Of a stretch of DNA of 64,000 nucleotides, positions 32,320 to 44,547 are shown one piece after another. Made by a program: the position numbers and the translations under genes. The notes beneath the pieces are model-generated. The model was not told the DNA's origin. It saw only the letters and a list, made by a program, of their open reading frames with translations, and ran no database searches. The stretch comes from Mustela lutreola (taxonomy: Eukaryota; Chordata; Mammalia; Carnivora; Mustelidae), in NCBI RefSeq assembly GCF_030435805.1, contig NC_081299.1, positions 33,226,001 to 33,290,000 of the forward strand, given 5' to 3'. Each line of letters starts with the position of its first letter. The first letter of the stretch is position 1.

Positions 32320-33954
32320 GAGGAAAGAAGAGAATATATTTCTGAATATCTTGCTGTCTCAATGAGAGGACACCACATGAGATACACAAATGCAGGGACC
32401 AAAGGCATCTCGTAGCTAAACAATCAAACCAAGTATGCACTTCCATGCCCAGGGAACATTCTGTTCCAATCGGCCAACTGTTGCTCCAGGCACTTAGTAG
32501 GAATTCTAGAAATATGTATTGGTTTGTCTAACAAACTAGCTGTCATAATATTCCAAGGGTTCTCTGGAAGGAATTGTACCAGCAGAAGTCTTTTGAAGAA
32601 TACACACACGTACACACACACACACACACACACACACCCCATAAACCAAAGTACAGAGGCTAGAAAAATAAAAAAATGTTTTATAGTAAACCAAAAGTTG
32701 TAGTGGTCTCTGTAATTCTTAGTCATTCTTTCAAGTATCAAGGCTGTTAGGTGTTGGAAAGAACAGTGTATGTGTGAAACAAACAAAACCCTTAGATTCT
32801 TCTCTTTGCTTTCTTCCTCTCTGGTGCTGTACCATTGAAAACTCACATACCATAAGTTTTCAGGAACAAGGAAAGTTTTAGATAATCTTTTTGGGGAAGA
32901 GCAATCTTTCCCCTAGAGCATTTATCCCCTTTTATACTCCCACTTCCAGGCCTACCTGCGGGGATTACAATTATAAAGAACAAGTTGGCAGATAAAGATG
33001 GTCAGAGATTCAACAATTGAAACCTAGAGAAAATGTCTGTGCCCCTGGCATTTCTCAAGAAAATGAAGCATATTTACTTGAGAATTAGGTACCTGTGTGT
33101 CTGGAAGCTTTTCTTAAAAACCAATAAGGGCTCTTTCGCAGTCATACTGCTCTCAGGAGAGATTTGGGTAGTGGGTGAAATTCCAGTTAGACCGGGACTC
33201 AATCCTTGATCCCACGTGGGCAGACCTGGATGACAGAACATGTCACTGACCAGTCCTTTTCTCTTTCTCCTTGCTTTAGTCCCTAAATGACTGCAACAGA
33301 ACACAGACAGCTGGGTGCACCCCTTTTCCAGACCCAAAAGAAAGAAATGGTCATTTATAAAATGGCATTCTATAAAAATGTTCTAATAAATGTGATTTTA
33401 CTAAATTATCACCACAACCCATGGAGGTCAGAATTACTATTCTCATTTCATAAAATTAGCCATCCGAGGTGAAACAGAGTAAGACTCAAACTACCAAAGT
33501 CACAAGCTCTTCACACCACATTAAGCTAAAATATGTCTCTCACATCATTAGATTTCATGCAAGGTTTAGCAGTTATTAAGCACAAAATAGGCCCACTTTA
33601 GGTGACATTGTGAGAGAAAACTGACCTGTGTAATCACACTTGTAGAGGGCAGAGTGTGCGTATTGCATAGCTTTGCAAATGGTCAGGTCTTTTCATAAGA
33701 GAACCCTAAAACCTTGGATTGGTATTTCAGCAGCTGGAATTGACTGGTAGTGAAAAGGCTGAGAGCTGTCAATTTAGGTTAAAATAATGCCATATGAAGT
33801 CATGGACAGGACTCAGGCTCAGAGGGATGAGAATAATAACACTGATACTCATTTAGAGATGCAATGGAATGGTGGCTAGTGGGATTTGAATATAAACCCT
33901 CACTCTGATTGTACATACAACCTAAGGCTTTAAATAGTGGTATATGTTGATATA
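32320..33954. other. Upstream of OR-C, mostly unique
   Basis: Would include the OR-C intron and 5' exon, not placed. Contains a CA repeat (32604-32637) and a reversed MIR (about 33385-33500: ccacaacccatggaggtcag, ctattctcatttcataaaat). The 140-aa frame at 32424-32846 crosses the CA repeat and is rejected. Confidence 0.5.
32604..32637. repeat. (CA)n microsatellite
   Basis: acacacacgtac followed by an uninterrupted CA run of about 13 units. Confidence 0.97.
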
Positions 33955-34325
33955 TTTTATATCATAATACATATAATGTATTATTTGTTTCAGGGGTACA
34001 GGTCTGTGAATTATCAGTCTTACACAATTCACACCACTCACAATAGCACATACCCTCCCCAGTGTCCATCACCCAGCCACCCATCCCTCAACTCCCTCCC
34101 CTCCAGCAACCCTCAGTTTGTTTCCTGAGATTAAGAGTCTTTTATGGTTTGTCTCCCTGGTCCCATCTTGTTTCATTTTTTGCCTCCCTACCTACCACAA
34201 CCCCCCACCCTGCCTCTCAAATTCCTCATATCAGAGAGATGATATGATAATTGTCTTTCTCTGGTTGACTTATTCCGCTTAACATGATACCCTCCAGTTC
34301 CATCCACGTCATTGCAAATATATAC
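33955..34325 (-). repeat. LINE-1 3' end, antisense
   Basis: tttcaggggtacaggtctgt, ccccagtgtccatcacccag, gtttcctgagattaagagtc, ataccctccagttccatcca: a reversed older LINE-1 3' end. Confidence 0.85.
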
Positions 34326-34359
34326 TGGTAAATCTGAACTATATTTCTATCCTAAATTT

Positions 34360-35285
34360 CTTCTCTTAATTCATCTATCCAATTGCCTCCTTGCCATCCA
34401 TCTTCATTTGGATATTAAACAGGCATGTTAAAATACATATTTTCTAAGGTCAAACTTCTAATCCCCTATAAGCCTGCTCTTCTCACAGCTCAACTAATGG
34501 CAATTCCACCTTTTAATGTGGCTTAGAGTTTTTAAAAAAGCAACTTAAAGACTTTCTAACTTTTCTCTTTCTCATCAGCAATATTGCCAGTTCTCTTTTA
34601 AAATATGTATCCCAAAAAAATATCACTTCTTATCATCTACACCATTACTGGTCCAGATCATTATCTTCTCTTGCCAGGAATATTGCAATATCCTCTAACC
34701 AGTTCCTGGGAATCCACTCCCTTCCCCTACAGTCTATTCTTAGCACAGTAACTACAGTGATCCCATTAAAGTATAGGTCAGATCATTTAAATATTACATA
34801 AATCATCCTTTCAAACTTTCCAGTGGCTTTAGGTAATGCCCTGAAGAAAAACCAAGCACCCCCACCCCCATCACTTCCCTGGCTCCTTCTCTTACTTCCC
34901 ACTTCTCACTCTGTATGTCCAGCCAACCAGCCTTCTGCTGCTCCTCATTCAAGACATGTTCCTACCTCAGAGCTTTTGCACTTACTGTTCTCCCTGTTAG
35001 AAATTCTCTTTCCCCTTCATCTCCTTCAAGTGCTTGTTCAATCTTCTCAGGGAAGACTTGAGTCTTTCTGACCACCCTGCTTAAAACTACGATATCCCAC
35101 ACACCCTATCCCCATCTCCTGTTTTATTTTTCTTCATTGTAATTTCTTCTAATATACAATATAATTTTAACAGTTTCCCTCACAAGAATGTAAGGATTTT
35201 TATCTTCCTGATTGATTGTGTACCATCAGATTCTAGAACAGTGCCTGGAGTGGAGTAGGCATTATAAATATTGGATGAATGGATG
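34360..35285 (+). repeat. LINE-2 3' region, sense
   Basis: LINE-2 order: aactttccagtggcttt, ttctgctgctcctcattcaa, agagcttttgcacttactgt, tctcagggaagacttgagtc, cagtgcctggagtggagtag, ending ggatgaatggatgga. Confidence 0.75.
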
Positions 35286-35757
35286 GACCGAATCTGAGCT
35301 GGGCCTCTGAGGGGGCAAGCCACTGGTGATACTTATGATGGAACTATATTTAGTGCTGAACTTGGCTTCCTGTAAAGCTAGCTATTGTGCTAAGCTCGTT
35401 TTGGGCTTTCTCTTGCACTTACATAGCTCTCCACAGGTTTCTAAATAAGAACTGGACCAGACCATCTACAGAGAGACACCATCAATAGTCATCCCATAAG
35501 GCCACAAGGTCAGTACTTGCTATTAACTAGGTAGAGTCTAAAGGCTGCCCAGAGAAGTTTTTAATTTTTGGACCTACAATTTAAAAGGGGAAATGACAAA
35601 CTAGAGCTTGTCTACACAGAGAAAAGAGCTTTTCAGTAAAGGACCCATGAAACCATGCTATTGAGGGAAGAGTGGAAGATACTAGAATGCTTAGTTATGG
35701 GATTTATGAGGAACCAGAGAAACCTCACCAAAGACTTCATAAGTTGTCCTACAGAGA
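35286..35757. other. Intergenic, nothing recognised
   Basis: No repeat family or exon recognised between the LINE-2 end and the following LINE-1. Confidence 0.45.
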
Positions 35758-36220
35758 AAGGTGGAAAGAACCAAGATGCCCTTCAACGGACAAATGGATA
35801 AGGAAGATGTGGTCCATATACACTATGGAGTATTATGCCTCCATCAGAAAGGATGAATACCCAACTTTTGTAGCAACATGGACGGGACTGGAAGAGATTA
35901 TGCTGAGTGAAATAAGTCAAGCAGAGAGAGTCAATTATCATATGGTTTCACTTATTTGTGGAGCATAACAAATAGCATGGAGGACATGGGGAGTTAGAGA
36001 GGAGAAGGGAGTTGGGGGAAATTGGAAGGGGAGGTGAACCATGAGAGACTATGGACTCTGAAAAACAATCTGAGGGTTTTGAAGTGGCGGGGGGGGGCGG
36101 TGGGAGGTTGGGGGAACCAGGTGTTGGGTATTAGAGAAGGCACGGATTGCATGGAGCACTGGGTGTGGTGCAAAAATAATGAATACTGTTATGCTGAAAA
36201 TAAATAAAAAATAAATTTTA
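35758..36220 (+). repeat. Young LINE-1 3' end, sense
   Basis: Starts in the ORF2 C-terminus (gaaccaagatgcccttcaac; protein EPRCPSTDKWIRKMWSIYTMEYYASIRKDEYPTF...) and runs through the 3' UTR with its G-rich tract (36087-36115) to the A-rich end. Nearly identical to 42350-42786, so the family was active recently. Confidence 0.95.
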
Positions 36221-36224
36221 AAAA

Positions 36225-37441
36225 ATGTCATGCCACCCAAAACAATCTCCACATTCAGTGCAATCCTTATCAAAATACCATCAGCATTTTTCATAGAGCT
36301 GGAACAAATAATCCTAAAATTTGTATGGAACCGTAAAAGTTGCTGAGTAGCCAAAGGAATGTTGAAAAAGAAAATCAAAGCTAGTAGCATCACAATTCTG
36401 GACTTCAAGCTCTGTTACAAAGCTGTAATCATCAAGACAGTATGGTACTGGCACAAAAAGAGACACAGAGATCAATGGAACAGAATAGAGAACACAGAAA
36501 TGGGCTCTTAACTCTATGGTCAACTAATCTTTGACAAAGCAGGAAAGAATATTCAATGGAAAAAAGAGAGACTCTTCAACCAATGATGTTGGGAAAATTG
36601 GACAGCCACATGCAGAAGAATGAAACTGGACCACTTTCTTATACCATACTCAAAAATAAACGCAAAATGGATGAAATACCTAAAAGTGAGACAGGAAACC
36701 ATGAAAATCTAAGAGGAGAACAAAGACAGCAACCTCTTTGACTTCAGCCACAACAACTTCTTGCTAGTCACATCTCCAAACACAGGAGAAATAAGCAAAA
36801 ATGAACTACTGGGACTTTATCAAGATAAAAATTTTTGCCCAGCAAAGGAATTAATCAACAAAACTTAAAGGCAATCTACAGAATGGGAGAAGATATTTGC
36901 AAATGTCTTATCAGATAAAGAGCTAGTATCCAAAATCTATAAAGAACTTCTCAACACCCAAAACCCCCAAAAAATCCAGTGAAGAAATGGGAAGACATGA
37001 ACAGACATTTCTCCAAAGAGGACAACCAAATGGCCAGCAGACACATGAAAAAATGCTCCACATCATTCATTATCAGGGAAATACAAATCAAAACCACAAT
37101 GAGATGCCACCTCATACTGGTCAGAGTGGCTAAAATAAGTAACTCAGGAAACAACAGATGTTGATGAGGATGCAGAAAAAGGGGAACCCTTTTACACTGT
37201 TGGTGGGAATGCAAACTGGAGTAGCCACTCTGGAAAACAGAATGGAGGTTCCTCAAAAAGTTAAAAATAGAGCTAGTCTATGACCCAGCAATTACATTAT
37301 TTGGTATTTATCCAAAAGATACAAATCCAGTGTTTTGAAGAGGCACATGCACCCCAATGATTATGGCAGCAATGTCCACAATAGCCAAAATATGGGAAGA
37401 GCCCAGATTTCCACTGACAGATGAATGGATAAAGAAGATGT

Positions 37442-37490
<49 letters not shown>

Positions 37491-37875
37491 ATATTATTTA
37501 GCTATCAAAACGAATGAAATCTAGCCATTTTCAACTATGTGGATGGAACTAGAGGGTATTATGCTAAGCGAAATAAGTCAGTCAGAGAAAGACAAATACC
37601 ATATGATTTAACTCACATGTGGAATTTAAGAAACAAAACAGATGAACATAGGTGAAGGGAAGGAAAAAATAAAATAAGATGAAAATTGAGAGGGAGACAA
37701 ACCATAAGAGATGTTAAACTCTAGGAAACAAATTGAGGGATACTGGAGGGGACATGTGTAGAGGAAGAGATAAGTGGGTGATGGCCATTAAGGAGGGCAT
37801 TTGATATAATGAGCACTGAGTGTTATATGCAACTAATGAATCACTAAATTCTGCCTCTGAAACTAAAAAGAAAGA
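36225..37875 (+). repeat. Older LINE-1, ORF2 3' half to 3' end, sense
   Basis: cacccaaaacaatctccaca, caaagctgtaatcatcaaga, ggagaagatatttgcaaatg, cactgttggtgggaatgcaa, then the 3' UTR (gagcactgagtgttatatgc, actaaattctgcctctgaa). ORF2 is broken into short frames. A TA run (37441-37488) has expanded within it. Confidence 0.93.
37441..37488. repeat. (TA)n microsatellite in LINE-1
   Basis: About 23 TA units at the usual 'gatgtggtatata' site of LINE-1 ORF2. Confidence 0.97.
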
Positions 37876-37925
37876 AGAAAGAAAGAAAAATAAAGAGAGA
37901 GAGAAAAGGAAAGAAAGAAAGAAAT
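37862..37925 (+). repeat. GAAA-rich tail
   Basis: aaaaagaaagaagaaagaaa and further GAAA units: an expanded A-tail of the preceding LINE-1. Confidence 0.85.
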
Positions 37926-38160
37926 GGAAAACTCATGAGGGGAACATGATCAAGTAGATGGTAATGAGTTTCCTTTTGAACATGTTAAGATCTGCCTCTG
38001 AGATATTAAGTTGGATGCCAGTCAGGCAGAAGGACACAGATGTATGTTCATTAACTTTAACATTATAGAGGGCTAAGATTTACTATACTGAATCCCAATA
38101 TTCAAATGGAATTGGAATTAGTTTCACTCCATAGCACAGGATTTTAGAATTTCCCTCCAT
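37926..38160. other. Intergenic, nothing recognised
   Basis: Short unique-looking stretch between LINE-1 tail and SINE. Confidence 0.4.
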
Positions 38161-38363
38161 CTGGGGGACTGGGTGGCTCAGTCAGTTGAGCATCTGCCTT
38201 CGGCTCAGGTCATGATCTCAGGGTCCTGGGATCCAGCCCACATCAGGCTCCCTGCTCGGTGGAGAGTCTACTCTGTCTCCTTCGATTCCTACCTGCCCCC
38301 CGCAACCCCAGCTCATGCTTGTTCTCTCTCTCTCAAATAAATAAATAAAATATTTTTAAAAAA
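38161..38363 (+). repeat. CanSINE, sense
   Basis: ctgggggactgggtggctcag through aaataaataaataaaatatt and A-run. Flanks agaatttccc and gaattttccc look like a site duplication. Confidence 0.92.
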
Positions 38364-38990
38364 GAATTTTCCCCTATTGTAGCTCTCCTCCTCACCATTG
38401 CACATACTTTCTTTCTCTAATATTGGACATGAATTTAGAAATTTCCATTATGGCCCCAAGAGCTTCAGTTGCTCTGTATTGAGCAATTTTTATTTACACC
38501 CAGACATAAGGGTGAGAAGCTTTGTCCTTCCAAATAATTCATTTTCAGAGCCATTTAGACCTTCTCTCCTCTCCATGAGGGAACCTCAGCTTGCCTGCCA
38601 AGGGTTAGATTGGCCTCTTAGGAACTATTCATTCAGTTCCATAACATTTGCCTGGGAGCCAAGGAGAAGATAAAATTTTAAGCAGGAAGCATCAAATATT
38701 GCTGAATACCACAGAGAAGATCATCCAGAGTCAAGTCTTCTAAGCTGAAGCATACTTGCCATGCCAGAAAAGAATGTTTCACGCCAGTTGAAGGTTTTGA
38801 TGTTATAACCCTGCCTATAACCAAACTCACATCAATGCAATCATTCTTAGATCTTGATATTAGTTCTCATAATGAGCTGGGGAAAAATCTTGAAAAACCA
38901 AATTGAAGCAAACTATGGATAACTTCATTTTTATTTGTCTTTTTCCAAATAATTTTTCTTCATAGAAAAATTGTGTCACTCTTTTCCACC
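38364..38990. other. Intergenic, nothing recognised
   Basis: The 91-codon frame at 38398-38673 has no features. No repeat family recognised. Confidence 0.45.
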
Positions 38991-38999
38991 CTGAGTCCT

Positions 39000-40300
39000 A
39001 TTAAGATTATTTTAAATATTAGTGAAATAAAACTTTCACACAGTGTAATACACATGCATCTTAAATGCACAATGATAAATGTACATGTACCTAATACATG
39101 TACTGTATTAGCAACAACTGACAGAATTAAAGTGAAAATCGGGCAATTTCATAATTGTAGTGGCAATTGTAATACTCTTGTCATAGTACTTGATGGAACA
39201 ATTAGACAAAAATCATAAAGATGTAGATCTGAACAACAATGTCAATGCTCTTAATCTAATTGTCATTTATTAATCATTATAGCCCCAAACAGCATTCATT
39301 TAAAGGCCATATGGAATGTTTATCAGTATAGACCATATATCAGGCTATAAAATTTCAAAATATTAAAATCTTACAGGATATGTTATTTGAACACAATGGA
39401 ATTAAATTAGAAATAAAAAATATATATATACCTGGAAAAGATCCAAATATTCGAAGTTAAACAGCACATTTCTAAATAACTCATGTCTCAAGGAGGAAAT
39501 CACAAAGGAAATACAATATTTTGAACTGACTGATAATGAAAAAACAACATAGTAAAATCTGGGGCTGCAGCTAAAGCATTGCTTAGAACATTTATAGCTT
39601 TAAGTACTTAGGTTAAGGGCGCCTGGGTGGCTCAGTGGGTTGGGCCGCTGCCTTCGGCTCAGGTCATGATCTCAGAGTCCTGGGATCGAGTCCCGCGTCG
39701 GGCTCTCTGCTCAGCAGGGAGCCTGCTTCCCTCTCTCTCTCTCTCTGTCTGCCTCTCCGTCTACTTGTGATTTCTCTGTCAAATAAATAAATAAAATCTT
39801 TAAGTACTTAGGTTAAAAAAAATGAAATGTCCTTTAAAAAAAAAAACTCAGGTTCCACCTAAATAAACTGAAAAAAAAAATCAATGAGATAGAAATGGAC
39901 AAACTATAAAGAAAATTAATGAAATCAAAAGATAATTCTTTGTATTCAATAAAATTGATAAATCTCTAGCTAGTCGATGAAGAAAAAACAGGAAAACACA
40001 AATGATCAGTATTAGGAGGAAAGACGAGGTATCACACAGGTCTCACAGATATGAAAAGAGTAATAAGCATATGTTCTGACCAACTTTATGCCAGTAAATT
40101 CAACAATTAGATAAAATGGACAAAATTCTTGAAAATTACAGCTTATCAGAATGGGCATGAGAAGAAACAGAAAGTCTGAATATTTCCATGTACTTTAAGT
40201 AAGTTAAATTCATGACAAAAAAACTTGTTTCACAAAATAAAAATTAATAAACTGGATTTCAGCAAAATGAAAAGCTTTCACTTATCCAAAATACCATTTA
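39000..40300 (+). repeat. Old LINE-1 ORF2, sense
   Basis: Diverged ORF2 between endonuclease and reverse transcriptase: tagtacttgatggaacaatt, ctaattgtcatttattaatc, gaacacaatggaattaaatt, gctaaagcattgcttagaac, gataattctttgtattcaat. Interrupted by one SINE. Confidence 0.75.
39617..39800 (+). repeat. CanSINE in old LINE-1
   Basis: Intact sense copy (gggcgcctgggtggctcagt) with taagtacttaggttaa at 39601-39616 and 39801-39816. Confidence 0.98.
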
Positions 40301-40309
40301 AAGTGGGGG

Positions 40310-40408
40310 AAAGCAGGCACCTGGGTGGCTCAGTTAGTTAAGTGACTGTCTTTGGCTCAGGTCATGAGTCCGGAGTCCTGGGATTGAGTCCCACATTCGA
40401 CTCCCACA
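40310..40408 (+). repeat. CanSINE head only
   Basis: caggcacctgggtggctcagt to gagtcccacattcgactccc. The CT-rich middle and tail are missing. Confidence 0.88.
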
Positions 40409-40410
40409 AA

Positions 40411-40740
40411 TTTTACTATGTTGTTAACCACAGAGGGCAAACTTATCATTACTGGAGGGTCAGTAAGTGGGGGATCGGTGAAACAGGTGATGGTGGTTAA
40501 GGAGCGCATTTGCTGTGATGAGCACTGGATGTTGCATGAAGTGTTGAATCACTATATTGTACACCTGAAACTAATATTATACTATATGTTAACTAACTAG
40601 AATTTAAATAAAAACTTAAAAAGCACCACTAAAAAATGAAAAGGCTCAAATGGGTCAAAGTTTTGAACATAAGACCCAAAACCATAAAATTCCTAGAAGA
40701 AAAGACAAGTGGAAACTTACTTCAGCCCAAACTAAGATGC
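40411..40740 (+). repeat. LINE-1 3' end and ORF2 scrap, sense
   Basis: 40411-40620: gagcactggatgttgcatga, tgtacacctgaaactaatat, agaatttaaataaaaactt (older LINE-1 3' end). 40635-40740: aagacccaaaaccataaaat and cctagaagaaaagac (ORF2 text). Confidence 0.8.
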
Positions 40741-41337
40741 TCACTGAAAAAAAAAAAAAAAAGAGCTAAGGATGTACATACAGAGATTATCATTATACCC
40801 CAGCTTAGAAAAATATAGCAAAAATAGGACAGTTAGTCATCCTCTCTAATGCCACACTGAGATTGAGAAGCTGAGCTCAGGGAATGGAAGGACAAAAATC
40901 AGACTTAGGGTAGTCTAAGGAGGAGTGCCCTGGCAAACATCACAGACTTTCAGTTTGGGACCTCCAGGGGACTGTGAGTAAAAGTCAAACAGGAATATAC
41001 CCATAAATACAAAGACTGAAGCTCAGCTTTGAGTCAGCTCAACCCCTGAATAACCTAAGGTGATTTTCCACTGCCCAGAGTGCCTCCCAGGGCAAAAAGT
41101 AAATCCACTCTGAAGGGATACAGCATAATCCAGAGCCTTAAATCATCTCTAGAAGGTTTTTTATACTTAGTGTCTGGAATTCAATAAAAAATTACCAGAC
41201 AAACAAAAAGATAAGAATTTACTCAAAATTAAGAGGAAAAACAGAGGCAATAAGAAATGGACCTATAGGGCATTTAGGTCTTGATGTATATCAGACACAG
41301 ATTTAAAAATAACTGTGGTTAAATAATAAGATGGGGA

Positions 41338-41530
41338 GGGTGCCTGGCTGGCTCAGTGGGTTAAGCCGCTGCCTTTGGCTCAGGTCATGATCACAGGGTC
41401 CTGGGATCGAGTCCTGCATCCGGTTCTCTGCTCAGCAGGAAGCCTGCTTCCCTCTCTCTCTCTGCCTGCCTCTCCATCTACTTGTGATCTCTCTCTGTCA
41501 AATAAATAAATAAAATCTTAAAAAAAAAAA
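41338..41530 (+). repeat. CanSINE, 5' part of a SINE-LINE-1 chimera
   Basis: gggtgcctggctggctcagt to aaataaataaataaaatctt and A-run, then straight into LINE-1 ORF2. The 13-mer aataagatgggga lies before the SINE (41325-41337) but not between the SINE and the LINE-1. Its second copy is after the LINE-1. Confidence 0.95.
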
Positions 41531-42786
41531 GACAGTCTCTTCAATAAATGGTGCTGGGAAAACTGGACAGCTATAAGTAGAAGAATGAAACTCGACCATT
41601 CTCTTACACCGTACACAAAGATAAACTCAAAATGGATAAAAGACCTCAGTGTGAGACAGGAATCCATCAGAATCCTAGAGGAGAACATAGGCAGTGATCT
41701 CTTCAATATCAGCCACAGCAACTTCTTTCAAGATATGTCTCCAAAGGCAAAGGAAACAAAAGTGAAGATGAACTTTTGGGACTTCATCAAAATCAAAAGC
41801 TTCTGCACAGCAAAGGAAACAGTCAAGAAAACAAAGAGGCAACCCACGGAATGGGAGAAGATACTTGCAAATGACAGTACAGACAAAAGGTTGATATCCA
41901 GGATCTATAATGAACTCCTCAAATTCAACACACACAAAACAGACAATCTTATCAAAAAATGGGCAGAAGATATGGACAGACACTTCTCCAATAAAGACAT
42001 ACAAATGGCTATCAGACACATGAAAAAATGTTCATCATCATTAGCCCTCAGGGAGATTCAAATTAAAACCAATTGAGATATCACCTTACACCAGTTAGAA
42101 TGGCCAAAATTAGCAAGACAGGAAACAACATGTGTTGGAGAGGATGTGGAGAAAGGGGAACCCTCTTCCACTGTTGGTGCAGCCTCTTTGGAGAACAGTG
42201 TGGAGATTCCTCAAGAAGTTAAACATAGAACTTCCCTATGACCCTGCCATTGCACTCCTGGGTATTTACCCCAAAGATACAGATGTAGTGAAAAGAAGGG
42301 CCATCTGTACCCCAATGTTTATAGCAGCAATGGCCACGATCGCCAAACTGTGGAAAGAGCCAAGATGCCCTTCAACGGATAAGGAAGATGTGGTCCATAT
42401 ACACTATGGAGTATTATGCCTCCATCAGAAAGGATGAATACCCAACTTTTGTAGCAACATGGACGGGACTGGAAGAGATTATGCTGAGTGAAATAAGTCA
42501 AGCAGAGAGAGTCAATTATCATATGGTTTCACTTATTTGTGGAGCATAACAAAAAGCATGGAGGACATGGGGAGTTAGAGAGAAGGGGGTTGGGGTAAAT
42601 TGGAAGGGGAGGTGAATCATGAGAGACTATGGACTCTGAAAAACAATCTGAGGGGTTTGAAGTGGCGGGGGGGTGGGAGGTCGGGGTACCGGGTGTTGGG
42701 TATTATAGAGGGCACGGATTGCATGCAGCACTGGGTGTGGTGAAAAAATAATGATACTGTTATGCTGAAAATAAATAAATAAAAAA
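41531..42786 (+). repeat. Young LINE-1, 3' part of the chimera
   Basis: From gacagtctcttcaataaatg in ORF2 to the A-rich 3' end at 42786, followed by aataagatgggga (42787-42799). A 163-codon ORF2 C-terminal frame remains ([37 protein letters not shown]). Two small internal deletions relative to other copies here: near 42174-42180 (at ttggtg) and near 42376-42380. Confidence 0.96.
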
Positions 42787-43120
42787 AATAAGATGGGGAA
42801 TTTCAGCAGAGATTTGGAAACTAAAAACGAATAAAATTAAAATTTTAGAATTAAAAATATACTTGTAATTAAAACTTTATTCCTGGGTTTCATGGCAGAC
42901 TAAACCCAGCTGAATAGAAAAATTAGTAAAGGAAAGCAGGTCAAAAGAAAATAAGGAAACTGAAGCACAATAAATAAAATTATGGAAAGTATATGTGTAA
43001 GAGACATATAGGTCATGATGAAAAGGTATAGAACAATCTTTATATATGATCTCAATTGTGACCAATGTTACATAGAGACATAAAACAAGACACAAAAAAT
43101 ATTAAGAATAGTTAGCACTG

Positions 43121-43320
43121 AAGGGTGACATTTGAGGCATATTTTAATTACTTTACATTTTTCTGTATTTCCCCCCTCAAATCCACCCATTCATACACTA
43201 GCACTTCTCCAAGTGCATTGTGGGAAAATTCTAGTTTCTTTAGGAAGAAAGAGCTCTGTGATCCAACAAGTTTGGTAAGTATTGTGTTAAAAAAGAATTA
43301 GCACAGGTGTTTTCCTTGTT
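43121..43320. other. Short unassigned stretch
   Basis: No gene or repeat family recognised before the diverged SINE. Confidence 0.4.
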
Positions 43321-43541
43321 TTATCTATTAACACTTGTTTATCTATTCATTCATTCATTTATTTTTAAGGAGAGACAGCATGAGCGGGGTGGAGAGGAGC
43401 AGGAGAGGACCAGAGGGACAGGGACAAGCAGACTCTGTGCTAAGTGTGGAGCCTGAAGCAGGGCTCCATCTCCTGACCCTGAGATCATGATCCCAGACAA
43501 AATCCAGAGTTGGACACATAACTCTGTGTTATGGAGCCTCA
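43321..43541 (-). repeat. CanSINE, diverged
   Basis: Reversed tail (attcattcatttattttt), GA-rich middle, cctgaccctgagatcatgat, decayed head. Flanked by gtgttttccttgtt at 43307-43320 and 43542-43555. Confidence 0.88.
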
Positions 43542-43744
43542 GTGTTTTCCTTGTTACTAATTTTTCTTTTATCTATTGGTTGATTACTATCAGTCTTCTC
43601 AGATTCTTTAACATCCTATCATGTGCCCTGTGAAGCATGAAGAGGACGTCAGTGTTTCTGAGGCTATGGGCAAGAAATCTTTTCGTTGTTTCACAGGGCC
43701 AGAGTTCCAGGTATCTGTACTTGGTAAATACAGTCATTTAGAGG

Positions 43745-44150
43745 AGAGGAAATCCTGAAGTTCTCTACCACTGCTGCAGTTCTTTACCCTATCGGTCATA
43801 TCTGCTCTCCCCTCCCGGGGCCTGTGTCCCAGCCATCCTGCCCATTCTCTATAAGCTCCACGCCTCTAGGCTTTCAACATCCTATCTCCTCTGTCTGATT
43901 CTCCCCACCCCTGCTCCTTGCTCTCTTCTTCAATGTATCCAGTTTCTACTCATGCTGCCAGCACCCAGCACAAATATGGCCTCATCACTTCCTCAGAGCT
44001 TTGAACATGTTTCCAGCAGCACAGTTAGTACCTTATAGCATCCTTGTCTTGTACTTGTCTCTTACCAATAGACAGGGGCTTAGCTTATCATGCCTGCACC
44101 CACAGGACCTAGCATTTTGTCAATGAATGTTTGATGCCATCATTATGGCT
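43745..44150 (+). repeat. Possible LINE-2
   Basis: ctcctctgtctgattctccc, cttcctcagagctttgaaca, cttgtctcttaccaatagac and gacctagcattttgtcaatg loosely follow LINE-2 order. Confidence 0.4.
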
Positions 44151-44336
44151 AATTTTCTTTTCTCAGACAGGACAAGTATTTCTCAAGTAATCTTAATTTC
44201 TTTCTCCTATAAAGACAATATATACTGATTGTAGACATTTTAGAGAGTAGAGAAAATAAGAAATAAAATAAAAATCATTCATTATCTTACTATCTGGAGA
44301 TAACCATGTTAACATGTTAATATGTATCCATTCAGG

Positions 44337-44519
44337 GGGCGCCTGGGTGGCTCAGTGGGTTAAAGCCTCTGCTTTTGGCTCAGGTCATGATCCCAGAGTC
44401 CTGGGATGGAGCCCCGCATCGGGCTCTCTGCTCAGTGGGGAGCCTGCTTCCTCCTCTCTCTCTGCCTCTCTGCCTACTTGTGATCTCTGTCAAATAAATA
44501 AATAAAATCTTTAAAAAAA
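44337..44519 (+). repeat. CanSINE with target-site duplication
   Basis: Sense copy, with atgtatccattcagg at 44322-44336 and 44520-44534. Confidence 0.98.
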
Positions 44520-44547
44520 ATGTATCCATTCAGGCTTTTAAAAATGA

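Larger units (their letters stand above)
40850..43120 (+). repeat. Old LINE-1 5' region, split by a chimera
   Basis: aagtaaatccactctgaagg, tgtctggaattcaataaaaa, attaccagacaaacaaaaag and cagacacagatttaaaaata recall old mammalian LINE-1 5' UTRs. The text continues after the 41338-42786 insertion (gaatttcagcagagatttgg). Assignment is tentative. Confidence 0.5.

Noticed and set aside
32424-32846. 140-codon minus-strand frame upstream of OR-C
   Set aside because: Runs through a CA microsatellite (Val-Cys repeats) and has no exon signals.
41585-42076. 163-codon ORF as a host gene
   Set aside because: It is the C-terminal end of LINE-1 ORF2 in a truncated copy.
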